Shown here: piece by piece, positions 7,131 to 15,141 of the stretch
Layout: every line of letters starts with the position of its first letter
Position numbering within the stretch: position 1 is the first letter of the stretch
Origin: Actinomycetota bacterium
GTDB taxonomy: Bacteria; Actinomycetota; Thermoleophilia; Solirubrobacterales; 70-9
DNA length: 43,863 bases
Reading direction: 5' to 3'
Assembly: GCA_018268415.1 (NCBI GenBank)
Contig: JAFDWO010000110.1
Span: 1-43,863, forward strand
The notes under the pieces: generated by a model
Told to the model about the DNA's origin: nothing
What the model saw: only the letters and a program-made list of their open reading frames with translations
Database searches by the model: none
Program-made: the position numbers and the translations under genes

Positions 7131-7694
7131 ATGGTCATCGTCATCATCGTCGTCGTAGTTCTGCTTCTGCTCGCGGCCTTCTATTACATCGCGAAGCGCA
7201 ACGGCATCATCTCTGCCCGCAACCGCGTCGACGAGTCCTGGAGTGGGATCGACGTCCAGCTGAAACGTCGTCACGACCTCGTGCCGAACCTGGTCGAGAC
7301 CGTCAAGGGCTACGCCACGCACGAGCAGGCCGTGTTCGAGAAAGTGACCCAGGCGCGCGCCGAGTCGATGTCCGCGCAGAGCGTCCAGGACACCGCGACC
7401 GCCGAGACCAAGCTGACCGGGGCGCTGACCGACCTGCGCGCCGTCGCCGAGCAGTACCCGAACCTGAAGGCCACGGAAAACTTCCAGCAGCTGAGCCGCA
7501 ACCTGTCGGAGCTGGAGGACGAAATCCAGGCGGCACGGCGGATCTACAACTCCAACGTGCAGTCCTACAACACCGACATCCAGCAGTTCCCGGGCTCGAT
7601 CATCGCCAACCAGGGCGGCTTCACCGCACGGCAGTACTTCGAGATCGAAGACAAATCCGAGCGCGAACCGGTCGCGGTCAGCTTCGACAAATAG
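7131..7694 (+). CDS. LemA family protein
   Basis: A 187-residue LemA protein: an N-terminal membrane anchor (about residues 2-20, almost all Val/Ile/Leu), a short basic turn, then the LemA four-helix domain. The domain includes [35 protein letters not shown], the motif [36 protein letters not shown] and a C-terminal [12 protein letters not shown] box. LemA proteins form curved membrane-associated oligomers of unclear purpose. GAGGGAGA lies 5-12 nt upstream as a Shine-Dalgarno, and TAAGGT (7089-7094) is a likely -10. The rubredoxin gene follows after 14 nt, so the two share a transcript. Confidence 0.95.
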   Translation: MVIVIIVVVVLLLLAAFYYIAKRNGIISARNRVDESWSGIDVQLKRRHDLVPNLVETVKGYATHEQAVFEKVTQARAESMSAQSVQDTATAETKLTGALTDLRAVAEQYPNLKATENFQQLSRNLSELEDEIQAARRIYNSNVQSYNTDIQQFPGSIIANQGGFTARQYFEIEDKSEREPVAVSFDK

Positions 7695-7708
7695 AAAGTG
7701 CCGATTTC

Positions 7709-7903
7709 ATGACGACCGAGACCAAAGACGTGACGATGTGGATCTGCGAGAGCTGCGGGTTCATCTACGACCCCGCGATCGGCGACCCCGACGGCGGCAT
7801 CCCGCCCGGAACCGCCTTCGAGGACATCCCGGACAGCTGGTTCTGTCCGGTCTGCGGGGCGCGGACCAGCGATTTCCGTCCGCTGGAGCCCGGCGAGGCC
7901 TGA
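7709..7903 (+). CDS. Rubredoxin
   Basis: A 64-residue rubredoxin. It has two CxxC knuckles (Cys13/Cys16 in [12 protein letters not shown], Cys46/Cys49 in WFCPVCGA) that bind a single iron, the [20 protein letters not shown] core between them, and the aromatic residues typical of the fold. It is a cytoplasmic one-electron carrier. It sits 14 nt after lemA and 42 nt before a GMC flavoenzyme that itself carries four clustered cysteines, so an electron-transfer partnership with that enzyme is plausible but unproven. Confidence 0.96.
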   Translation: MTTETKDVTMWICESCGFIYDPAIGDPDGGIPPGTAFEDIPDSWFCPVCGARTSDFRPLEPGEA

Positions 7904-7932
7904 TCGCCCTCGACGGCCACCGGCTGAACCTC

Positions 7933-7938
7933 TAGGGT
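7933..7938 (+). promoter_or_regulatory. Putative -10 (TAGGGT) of the GMC oxidoreductase gene
   Basis: TAGGGT is followed by 7 nt and the GTG start at 7946, again without Shine-Dalgarno. Identical in sequence to the hexamer before the NUDIX gene. Confidence 0.4.
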
Positions 7939-7945
7939 TTGGCCG

Positions 7946-9580
7946 GTGAGCCAGTTTGATGTGGACTGGGTGGTCGTCGGGAGCGGCTTCGGGGGATCGG
8001 TCTCCGCGCTGCGGCTTGCCGAGAAGGGGTACTCGGTGGCCGTGCTGGAGTGCGGGAAGCGGTTTCGGGACGAGGACTTCCCGAAATCGACCTGGGACCT
8101 GAAGCGGTACTTCTGGGCGCCGCGGATCGGGCTCAAGGGGATCTTCCGGCTGACCCAGTTCCGGGACGTCGCCGTGGTCAGCGGCTGCGGCGTGGGCGGC
8201 GGCAGCCTCGGCTACGCGAACACGCTCTACGTGCCGCCGGGCGAGTTCTTCAACGACCCGCAGTGGTCCGACCTCGAGGACTGGGAGCGGACGCTGGCAC
8301 CGCACTACGCCGAGGCCCAGCGGATGCTCGGCGTCAACCAGGTCCGCCAGGACGATCCGGCCGACCAGTTGCTGCGTGAGCTCGGCGAACACCTCGGCGT
8401 CGGCGAGACCTACCAGAAGACCCCCGTCGGGGTCTACCAGGACAACCCGGGCAAAACCGTCTCCGACCCCTTCTTCGGCGGCGAGGGACCGGACCGGACC
8501 GGCTGCCTGCAGTGCGGGCGCTGCATGGTCGGCTGCCCGCACGGCGCCAAGAACACGCTGGTGAAGAACTACCTCTGGCTGGCGGAGCGGCGCGGCGTGC
8601 GGATCGAGGCCGAACGGACGGTGACCGACGTCCGCCCGCTCGGCGCCGACGACGGCGCAGACGGCTACGCGGTGACCAGCGAGCGCTCCGGCGTCCTCCC
8701 CGGCCGCGGGCGGCGCACGATCCGTGCCCGCGGGGTCGTCTTCGCCGCCGGCCCGCTGGGCACCAACAAGCTGATGCAGCGCTGCCGGCTCGGCGGCGCC
8801 CTCCCCCGCATCTCCGCCCGTCTCGGCGAGCTGGTCCGCACCAACAGCGAGATGATCCTCGCGGTCACCGTCCCCGAGGACTATCCGGAGGACCTGACCA
8901 GACGCGTCGCGATCACCTCCTCGATCTACCCCGACGCCCATACCCACATCGAGACCGTCACCTACGGCCACGACGGCGACTCGATGTCGACGCTCTACAC
9001 GCTGCTGGTCGGCGACGGGACCAAAGTGACGCGGCCGTTCAAGCTGCTCGGGCAGATCGTCCGCCATCCCGGCAGGTTCGCCAAGATCATGTGGCCGAAG
9101 GGGTGGTCGAGCCGCACGATCATCGTGCTCGTGATGCAGACGCTCGACAACGCGATCGCCCTGCGGCCGAAGGTGAAGCGCAACGGCGACGTGCGGCTGC
9201 GCACCGAACAGGATCCGGAGCGTCCCAACCCGACCTTCATCCCGGTCGCCAACGAGGCGGCCGAATGGCTGGCCGAGCGGACCGGCGGCATCGCCCAGTC
9301 GAGCATGTCGGAGGCCCTCTTCAACGTGCCGAACACCGCCCACATCCTCGGCGGCGCGGTGATCGGCCACTCACCGGAGGACGGGGTCGTCGACTCCCGC
9401 CAGCGCGTCTTCGGCTACCAGAACCTGCTGGTCTGCGACGGGTCGGCGGTGCCGGCCAACGTCGGCGTCAACCCGTCGCTGACGATCACCGCCCTGGCCG
9501 AGCACGCGATGGCGGAGATCCCGCCGAAGGCAGACGCGGAGCCGCACCGCCCGGCCGAGGCGGCGCGGCCCGCTGCCTGA
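7946..9580 (+). CDS. GMC-family FAD oxidoreductase (cholesterol oxidase-like) with CxxCxxCxxxCP motif
   Basis: A 544-residue flavoprotein. VVGSGFGGS (10-18) is the FAD dinucleotide-binding loop, the block SGCGVGGGSLGYAN (79-92) is the second GMC signature, and a C-terminal VCDGSAVPANVGVNPSLTITALAEHA closes the FAD site. The nearest relatives by pattern are actinobacterial cholesterol oxidase/ChoD-like proteins. An insertion carries Cys187, Cys190, Cys193 and Cys197 in CLQCGRCMVGCP, the spacing of a [4Fe-4S] ferredoxin motif. The actual substrate (sterol or other alcohol) is unknown. The GTG at 7946 immediately precedes the FAD motif, so little could be missing. It ends 3 nt from the convergent sod gene. 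Confidence 0.88.
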   Translation: MSQFDVDWVVVGSGFGGSVSALRLAEKGYSVAVLECGKRFRDEDFPKSTWDLKRYFWAPRIGLKGIFRLTQFRDVAVVSGCGVGGGSLGYANTLYVPPGEFFNDPQWSDLEDWERTLAPHYAEAQRMLGVNQVRQDDPADQLLRELGEHLGVGETYQKTPVGVYQDNPGKTVSDPFFGGEGPDRTGCLQCGRCMVGCPHGAKNTLVKNYLWLAERRGVRIEAERTVTDVRPLGADDGADGYAVTSERSGVLPGRGRRTIRARGVVFAAGPLGTNKLMQRCRLGGALPRISARLGELVRTNSEMILAVTVPEDYPEDLTRRVAITSSIYPDAHTHIETVTYGHDGDSMSTLYTLLVGDGTKVTRPFKLLGQIVRHPGRFAKIMWPKGWSSRTIIVLVMQTLDNAIALRPKVKRNGDVRLRTEQDPERPNPTFIPVANEAAEWLAERTGGIAQSSMSEALFNVPNTAHILGGAVIGHSPEDGVVDSRQRVFGYQNLLVCDGSAVPANVGVNPSLTITALAEHAMAEIPPKADAEPHRPAEAARPAA

Positions 9581-9583
9581 CGG

Positions 9584-10186
<603 letters not shown>

Positions 10187-10284
10187 CAGGTCTCCCTTCG
10201 TGCGGATATCTGGAGTCCCTGAGAGCCTATCCAGCACGGGCCTTCGCGAATCTCCCGGCCCCTCGGCCCGGTCCGCGGCGGCCC

Positions 10285-11382
10285 CTATTCGGCGTTGACG
10301 GCGGAGGAAACGGCGTCCGGATTGCCGCCGGTCCATTCGACGAAGCGGTACCAGGAGGGCTTCGCTTCGTAGTGGGAGGTGAGGAGGCCGGCCGAGCCGC
10401 AGAAGATGCAGGTGCCGCCTTCGTCGGTCCAGGTGAACCACCAGACCCCTTCGACTTTCCAGCGGATCCGGTTGTTCGACAGCATTTCGAGCGCCGTGTA
10501 GAGCTGGTTCGCCTGCCCCTGTGGGCCGCGCTGCCAGCGGGTCGGGCCGCTCTGGGAGCCCCAGCCCAGCTCGGTGATGTAGATCGGCGTGCGGGCGTCG
10601 CCGAAGCTCCGCATGATGCGACGCAGGTTGTTCAGCTCCGGGCCCATCGCCCGGGCGTCGGCCACGTACGGGTGCAGGGCGACGCCGTCGAAGTACGGCT
10701 TGACGTTCCCCGCCTGGTAGACGCGCCTCAGGTAGTCCCCCGAGGCTACGTTCGGCGGGATCTGCAGCGGCCGGCCGAAGAGGCCGCCCATGAGCACCTT
10801 CGATTCGGGGTCGACGCCGTGCAGGGCGCGGCCGGAGATCCGGAGGAGCTTCGCGTATTCGGCCGGGTTGGGGTCCTTGGCCTGGGTGACGATGTTCTCC
10901 TCGTTCCAGATCTCCCAATGCGTGATCGGCAGGTAATCGAGCTTCTTGTGCTCGTCCCAGAATTCGCCTTCGGTCCCGTAGCGGCGCGCCGCTTCGCGGA
11001 GGAATTTCTGCCAGGCCCAGCGTTGCCAGGAGGTCCTGACCGGCAGCTGCAGAGCTTCCGGGGCGACCCATTCCGGCGAGCCCCAGATGAACGGCATGAT
11101 CCGGATGTTGTCTTCGGCGGCCAGTTCGACCTCGCGGTCGAAGCCCGACCAGTCCGGGCGCGCCACCAGCGGGCTCTTCGACTCGATCCCGATCCAGAAC
11201 ATCGGCAGCCGCACGCTGTCGACCCCCGCTTCCCGCATCAGTTCGAAGTCCTTGTGCCCGAGCGCGTTCTGCGGCGACACCCCGACGAACCCCGGCGGCA
11301 GGTAGGCACCCGCGCTCGCGGGCAGCGCGAGCACCGCCGCCACCGCGACCACCACCAGGATCTTGAGCTGCCGCATCGTCAT
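10285..11382 (-). CDS. Secreted glycoside hydrolase-like protein (clan GH-A fold)
   Basis: A 365-residue exported protein. A signal peptide covers about residues 1-26 (basic MTMRQLK, hydrophobic core, cleavage near ASAGA). The body looks like a (beta/alpha)8 hydrolase of clan GH-A (GH39/GH5-like). It has HWEIWNEEN with the general acid/base pair Asn160-Glu161, and [11 protein letters not shown] with a likely nucleophile Glu271; [10 protein letters not shown] near the C-terminus is typical of strand 8. Substrate is not predictable. The frame extends upstream into the tRNA-Pro gene, so I chose ATG 11382, which gives a proper signal peptide; ATG 11376 would also work. Confidence 0.8.
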   Translation of the reverse strand: MTMRQLKILVVVAVAAVLALPASAGAYLPPGFVGVSPQNALGHKDFELMREAGVDSVRLPMFWIGIESKSPLVARPDWSGFDREVELAAEDNIRIMPFIWGSPEWVAPEALQLPVRTSWQRWAWQKFLREAARRYGTEGEFWDEHKKLDYLPITHWEIWNEENIVTQAKDPNPAEYAKLLRISGRALHGVDPESKVLMGGLFGRPLQIPPNVASGDYLRRVYQAGNVKPYFDGVALHPYVADARAMGPELNNLRRIMRSFGDARTPIYITELGWGSQSGPTRWQRGPQGQANQLYTALEMLSNNRIRWKVEGVWWFTWTDEGGTCIFCGSAGLLTSHYEAKPSWYRFVEWTGGNPDAVSSAVNAE

Positions 11383-11472
11383 CGCCTTGAAACCCGCCGC
11401 CGGGCAAAGTAGCGGGACGGTCGGGCACCCTGGCCGCGCCCCGCCCCGCCCTCTGCCACAATCCGCTCCTCT

Positions 11473-11546
11473 CGGGGCGTGGCGCAGCCTGGTAGCGCGC
11501 ACCGTTCGGGTCGGTGAGGTCCCCGGTTCAAATCCGGGCGCCCCGA
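11473..11546 (+). tRNA. tRNA-Pro (anticodon CGG)
   Basis: Acceptor cggggcg (11473-11479) pairs with cgccccg (11539-11545), and the discriminator is A at 11546. The D arm is gcgcagcctggtagcgc. The anticodon stem caccg/cggtg encloses the loop TTCGGGT with anticodon CGG, which reads the common CCG proline codon. The T arm is ccggttcaaatccgg. No CCA is encoded. The 3' end overlaps the left copy of a short repeat also found at 12898-12911, suggesting use as an integration site. Confidence 0.95.
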
Positions 11547-11547
11547 T
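11534..11547 (+). other. Possible left attachment core (attL-like) in tRNA-Pro
   Basis: ccgggcgccccgat, the tRNA 3' end plus one base, matches ccgttcgccccgat at 12898-12911 at 12 of 14 positions (last nine identical). Paired copies flanking the vapBC/IS481 remnant region, with short arm-like repeats inside each end, fit the geometry of an integrated element. The repeat is short, so chance is possible. Confidence 0.3.
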
Positions 11548-11550
11548 TTA

Positions 11551-11642
11551 GACCGAACCACACCGAACAGACACGAACAGACCCGAACGCGAAGCCAGGT
11601 GGTTCGCGAGCTCAGGGTTCGTGCCTGTTCGGGGAGGTTCGG
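11551..11642. repeat. 10-bp phased CGAAC/GTTCG repeat array
   Basis: cgaac occurs at 11554, 11564, 11574 and 11584, exactly 10 bp apart. After a spacer, gttcg occurs at 11617, 11627 and 11637, again 10 bp apart and in the opposite orientation. As a whole, 11553-11578 and 11617-11642 form a 26-bp inverted repeat with 23 matches. It starts 5 bp after tRNA-Pro. It could be a stem-loop closing the tRNA transcript or helically phased protein-binding sites. Confidence 0.75.
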
Positions 11643-11650
11643 TGGATATC

Positions 11651-11702
11651 GGGATGCAGGCGGGATGCAGCGGCGCGGTTCCGGGACGCAGCTGGCATGC
11701 AG
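11651..11702 (+). repeat. Four 9-bp GGGATGCAG repeats at 11/21/11-bp spacing
   Basis: gggatgcag at 11651 and 11662, gggacgcag at 11683 and ggcatgcag at 11694, all in the same orientation, spaced by one, two and one helical turns. Two more copies (agcatgcaa 12844, gggatgcaa 12855) lie 11 bp apart at the far end of the remnant region. This resembles arm-type integrase sites. Confidence 0.6.
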
Positions 11703-11759
11703 GGAGCAATAGGAGCGGGGAGCCCTCTACCGTCGGCGCATCCGGTGAGAGGGCACCCG

Positions 11760-11850
11760 ATGCCCGGCCCATCGGGGGCGATCGGGCCGAGTTTCTTGAG
11801 GTCGATGTGGATCAGCTCGCCTCGGCGGAACACTCGTTGCGGCGGCTCAA
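11760..11850 (-). pseudogene. IS481-family transposase fragment
   Basis: A short stretch translates on the minus strand to EPPQRVFRRGELIHIDLKKLG and a few more residues. The segment GELIHIDLKKLG is the diagnostic start of the DDE catalytic domain of IS481-type transposases, including its first aspartate. The homology fades within about 10 residues on the downstream side, and nothing upstream resembles the helix-turn-helix part. No inverted terminal repeats were recognised. It is therefore a scrap of an insertion sequence, next to and slightly overlapping the end of vapC. Confidence 0.55.
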
Positions 11851-12296
11851 GCCAGCGTCCCGTCGGGGACGAGCCACTCCTGCCGAAGAGCACCGACGGC
11901 GGCGATCCGTTCGTAGTCGCGGTCGTAGTGGACGAGGTTCACGTCGGCCTCCTCGGCCGCGGCCGCGAGCAGCAGGTCGGCGGGCGGGACCCGACGGTGA
12001 TCACCGTTCGCCGACAGCGCCAATTGGACCGTGCGAGCCCGGTCCCAGAGCCCGGCTGACATCGGGATCGCCTCGAAGGCCGCGAGTCGGCCGGAGACCT
12101 CGTCCGCCCGCCGCTGATTCGGGGCGAGACGCGTGAGCTCCAGGATGACGAGATCGCAGACCAGGACTAATCCGGCCTCGACCGCGGAGTTGAACCAGGC
12201 GGTGAGCTCGGGGAAGCGGCGGTCGCGCGCCCACGTCCAAGCGCCGGTGTCGAAGAGCGCCGGCCGATCGAGTGGCGGGAACCGCAGATCGGCCAC
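11847..12296 (-). CDS. vapC: VapC-type PIN-domain ribonuclease toxin
   Basis: A 149-residue PIN-domain protein, the toxin half of a type II system that cleaves RNA. Acidic metal-binding residues are in place: Asp16 (LFDTGAW), Glu53 (DLVILELTRL), Asp107 (VPPADLLLAAAA) and Asp125/Asp127 (VHYDRDYERI). The length is normal for the family, so the toxin looks intact although its 3' end touches the IS481 fragment. It begins 5 nt after the vapB stop, as expected for an antitoxin-toxin operon. The location beside a tRNA and a transposase scrap suggests arrival by transfer. Confidence 0.9.
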   Translation of the reverse strand: MADLRFPPLDRPALFDTGAWTWARDRRFPELTAWFNSAVEAGLVLVCDLVILELTRLAPNQRRADEVSGRLAAFEAIPMSAGLWDRARTVQLALSANGDHRRVPPADLLLAAAAEEADVNLVHYDRDYERIAAVGALRQEWLVPDGTLA

Positions 12297-12301
12297 GGCG
12301 C

Positions 12302-12499
12302 TCAGTCGCGCTCGCGGCCGGCGGCGACCTCTTGCGGGGTGCCGTCGACATCGCGGACGACATCGAACCCCTTCAGCGTGCGGCGCCGGGCGGCGTCGCG
12401 GAGCGCAGCGTTGACCGTCTCGCTCAGACCCTTGGTGCCCAGCACCCGACGCGCCGCGTCGAGGGCGCGCTCGTCTACATCAACCGTGGTGCGGGTCAT
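12302..12499 (-). CDS. vapB: VapB-type antitoxin
   Basis: A 65-residue antitoxin (MTRTTVDVDERALDAARRVLG...). The N-terminal strand RTTVDVD followed by two helices (ERALDAARRVLG, LSETVNAALRDAARRR) is the short DNA-binding module of the VapB/type II antitoxin family. The C-terminal tail DVVRDVDGTPQEVAAGRERD would wrap the toxin. An ATG two codons upstream (12505) is possible. I prefer 12499 because TATTCT lies 7 nt before it and homologues usually begin near RTTVDVD. It neutralises the VapC encoded 5 nt downstream and probably autoregulates the pair. Confidence 0.85.
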   Translation of the reverse strand: MTRTTVDVDERALDAARRVLGTKGLSETVNAALRDAARRRTLKGFDVVRDVDGTPQEVAAGRERD

Positions 12500-12897
12500 C
12501 TGCATCAGAATAGGGCATCACGGTCGCTTGATGAGCAGGCTGTCGAGGCCGCGATTCCAGAGCGTTTGTCGAGGCTGATCGCCAAGCAGCTCAGCGAGTT
12601 TGATATCGACGCGAGCCACATCACGGCCGAGTACGAACACCTGCCGACCGCTACGGCCGACCCCGATCACGAAGCAGCCGAGCCCCCCGAAGCTTAGGGC
12701 CTTCGCGAGGCGCCTTACCCCAGTAATGGCGCCAGGTTCAATACTTCAGCTCGAGGCGAGCCCCGAGGGCGGTGAGACACGATGGACCCGTCCGGAGACG
12801 GCCCGGATTGAAGTCGTGATTGCCTCGGATCGACCCGGATTCCAGCATGCAAATGGGATGCAAGGCCTCGCAGACCCACTTCTCATGGGGACTTGAA

Positions 12898-12911
12898 CCG
12901 TTCGCCCCGAT
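12898..12911 (+). other. Possible right attachment core (attR-like)
   Basis: ccgttcgccccgat repeats the tRNA-Pro 3' end (11534-11547) with two mismatches. The paired short repeats 12844-12863 lie just inside, mirroring the arrangement at the tRNA side. Support is geometric only; no integrase gene remains. Confidence 0.25.
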
Positions 12912-13104
12912 GAGTCTCCTCACCGCGCAACTCGGCGCTCGGTATGTAAGTCGGACAAGGGGAAATCGACCTCTGCCAAGCCGCTCGGTGATGCCCCGGT
13001 GCTTCGGCAGCACAGACGGGGGTGAGATCCGCGGGGTTGCCGAATCGATCCTCCGTGCCGCCGAAGCGTGACCGGCCTCCGTGGAGCTTCTCTCTCCATG
13101 GCGA

Positions 13105-13120
13105 GAGATCCGAGGATCTC
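13105..13120. terminator. Small hairpin downstream of the secreted RTX-like gene
   Basis: gagatcc (13105-13111) and ggatctc (13114-13120) form a tight stem, and ctctc/gagag just upstream offers an alternative fold. It lies about 50-65 nt beyond the stop of the minus-strand gene ending at 13172. It has no T tract, so termination is only suggested. Confidence 0.35.
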
Positions 13121-13171
13121 GGCCTCGGACGCTCAACCCCCGTCTGTCGCCTGGCGGATCGAGACTCGACC

Positions 13172-14776
13172 TTAGGGCCGGTGGGGCCCGACGACGTGGA
13201 GGTGCTCGCAGTGACGGACGACGTCGATCGCGTCCACGTAGGCGGTGTCGACGCCCCCGCCGCAGTCGACGAAGTCCTTTTCACCGTCGGCGGCGCGCAC
13301 GATGTCGGCGGCCCAGCCCGCGTCGATGAGGTCGCGGCCGCGGCCGCCGATGATCGTGTTGACACCCCGCCGGGTACTCCACGCGGCCGAACCACCGAAG
13401 AGTCGGTCGTCCCCCGGCCCGCCGTTGATCAGGTCGCCGCCGGATTTGCCGAGGATGAAGTCGTCGCCTGGTCCCCCGAAGAGGCAGTCACCGCTGCCGT
13501 TGCCGAAGATGCGGTCGCCGCCGGCGAGTCCGCGCATCATGTCGACTCCTCGCTCACCGCGGAGAGTGTCGTTTCCATCGGTGCCGGTGAACGGCTGGGC
13601 CTCGCGGCCGCGGCACATGGCCGAGTAGTGACGGAGAAAGATGGTGAGGGTCCTCGAGCCGCGGTTGGCGACGGCGAGATCCGGGCCGAAGGTGCCGTCG
13701 AACGTGTCGATCGGCGACACCGCAACCGGTTCGCGTCCGGTTTTGTAGGAGCCGGCCCTGCGAAGGTGGCCATGCCCGTCGTTGAGGAGGATCGTCAGGC
13801 GGTCGGAGCCGGCGTCGACGACCGCCAGGTCGGCCCCCTTCTTGCCGTCGATGTTCACCGCGCGGACGGCGACCGGTTCGTCACCCACCGGGTAGGTGGC
13901 TACGCGCGTGTATTCCGGCGGGGCTTCGGCTCCCGCCCCGCCGCCCGCGAGTATCGACACAGTGCCCGAACGTCGGTTCACGACGGCAACTTCGATTTCG
14001 CGCCCGGGGACGAAGTGACCTAGGGCGAGGTCCACTGGATCGTCACCGACCGCGATCTGGTGGTCGAGCCCGAAGGCGCCGTCTTTCAGCAGCCCGAGCT
14101 CGGAGACGGTGTCGGTCGCGGCGTCGGCGACGAACAGCGGGCCGTATTCGAGGGTGGAGCCACCGACCGCGTCGGTCGGATCACCGCCGATCGGCACCTT
14201 CACCACGGGTTCCATCCCCCCTTCGGCCCCCGCCTCGCGCTTGCGCCGGTAGATCCAGAGGTCGGCTGAGCCGCGATTGAGGATCATCGCGTCGCCGAAA
14301 CCTTGTATCAGCGCCACGGGCCGCATGCCGGTCCGCAAGGTCAGACCCGGCCTGTAGAGCCCGTCACTTCCCGCGTAGAAGTGCACGAGGCGACGCGTGG
14401 GGTCGATCACACCGAACTCGTCCGAGCCGCCGCTGACAACCCCCGGACCGGGCGGCGGGCGGTAGCCACTCAGCCAGAAGAGGCCGCGGCGCGTGTTCCA
14501 GAGGATTTCCGAGCTTTTTCGTGAATCGAAGCCGACCAGGATGCTTCCCCATCCTTCGCCGGAGGTGAATCCTTCGCCGGCACTCGAGACAAGCGAGTTC
14601 GGCGGCCGGTTCAGTTGGATCGGCCCCGCCGGGTCTTCGACGTAGAGTGGCGCCGCCACGGAGGAGGCGCTGTGGGTCAGCGGCGTGGCCCCGGCCCTCG
14701 ACGCCCCGAACAGCGCGACGCAGCAGACGACGAGAGACACCAGGGCGACGGGCACGTCGGGTCGGCGGCGTTGCAT
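13172..14776 (-). CDS. Secreted beta-propeller/VCBS-like protein with RTX-type calcium-binding repeats
   Basis: A 534-residue exported protein. Signal peptide at about 1-30 (basic start, PVALVSLVVCCVALFGASRAGA). Residues about 40-370 contain repeating FG-GAP/VCBS-like units (for example REIEVAVVNRRSGTVSILAGGG, KGADLAVVDAGSDRLTILLNDGHG, GPDLAVANRGSRTLTIFLRHY), typical of integrin-like propellers. Residues about 385-515 carry Gly/Asp nonapeptide repeats (GTDGNDTLRGERGVD, LFGGPGDDFILGKSGGD, INGGPGDDRLFGG) that bind calcium as a beta-roll. A cysteine-containing tail (DFVDCGGGVDTAYVDAIDVVRHCE) follows, a form I associate with Solirubrobacterales surface proteins. Function is unknown; adhesion or surface binding is the usual guess. 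GAGAGG precedes the ATG by 8 nt. Confidence 0.85.
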   Translation of the reverse strand: MQRRRPDVPVALVSLVVCCVALFGASRAGATPLTHSASSVAAPLYVEDPAGPIQLNRPPNSLVSSAGEGFTSGEGWGSILVGFDSRKSSEILWNTRRGLFWLSGYRPPPGPGVVSGGSDEFGVIDPTRRLVHFYAGSDGLYRPGLTLRTGMRPVALIQGFGDAMILNRGSADLWIYRRKREAGAEGGMEPVVKVPIGGDPTDAVGGSTLEYGPLFVADAATDTVSELGLLKDGAFGLDHQIAVGDDPVDLALGHFVPGREIEVAVVNRRSGTVSILAGGGAGAEAPPEYTRVATYPVGDEPVAVRAVNIDGKKGADLAVVDAGSDRLTILLNDGHGHLRRAGSYKTGREPVAVSPIDTFDGTFGPDLAVANRGSRTLTIFLRHYSAMCRGREAQPFTGTDGNDTLRGERGVDMMRGLAGGDRIFGNGSGDCLFGGPGDDFILGKSGGDLINGGPGDDRLFGGSAAWSTRRGVNTIIGGRGRDLIDAGWAADIVRAADGEKDFVDCGGGVDTAYVDAIDVVRHCEHLHVVGPHRP

Positions 14777-15141
14777 CAGGCGAGCCTCTCATCTTCCGGT
14801 GGGCACGGGAGCATCCGGGAACGATGCTGCCGTCCCGAGCGGCCGAGCGCGATGACAGCCTGGGTGCGGAGCGGGCCGGATCTGGCCCGTACCGTGCCGC
14901 GACGCCTGGCTTGGCAGAACGGGGGATCTCCGTCGGCATCACGTCGAAGTCAGATCATCGACCGGGTGGAGGAAGCGGCAGATGACGCCGCCTTGATGGT
15001 TCACGAAGTCGAGTTCGCCGAGACCGGCCCATTCCATATTCCAGAATTTGGAATATGGAATGGGCCCTTGCCGCTGAGCCACCGGCCTCGACCGATGCCG
15101 GTCGGACCGTGGAGGACGCCGAGGCCGACCCGAGGGGCTGC
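14777..15141. other. Intergenic gap with one long hairpin
   Basis: 365 bp between two minus-strand genes. Apart from the hairpin at 15026-15066 and the Shine-Dalgarno of the downstream gene, I see no gene or RNA element. Frames here are short and without family resemblance. Confidence 0.6.
15026..15066. repeat. 18-bp perfect inverted repeat with 5-nt loop
   Basis: ggcccattccatattcca (15026-15043) and tggaatatggaatgggcc (15049-15066) are exact complements around gaatt. The AT-rich stem stands out in this GC-rich DNA. It lies 76-116 nt past the stop of the minus-strand gene at 15142 and could end that transcript, but no T tract follows on either strand. Confidence 0.9.

Larger units (their letters stand above)
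12500..13171. other. Gene-poor remnant region
   Basis: No gene is supported here. Short frames on both strands have unconvincing products and mixed codon use, and composition is a little less GC-rich than nearby genes. It contains TATTCT (12507-12512, minus strand), the probable -10 of vapB, two GGGATGCAA-type repeats at 12844-12863, a second copy of the tRNA-end sequence at 12898-12911, and small inverted repeats at 13105-13120. The content fits decayed mobile DNA. Confidence 0.55.

Noticed and set aside
10187..11461. Long upstream extension of the superoxide dismutase frame
   Set aside because: It is a shadow of the glycoside hydrolase gene in another frame. ATG 10186 has a proper Shine-Dalgarno and the family start.
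12272..12697. Plus-strand frame opposite vapB ending in a Glu/Pro-rich tail
   Set aside because: It overlaps vapB antisense and its downstream part has no recognisable domain. It might be a gene scrap, but that cannot be supported.
12880..12915. A second tRNA or tRNA fragment suggested by ggttcaagtcccc on the minus strand
   Set aside because: Only a T-arm-like word is present; no acceptor, D or anticodon stem can be folded around it.
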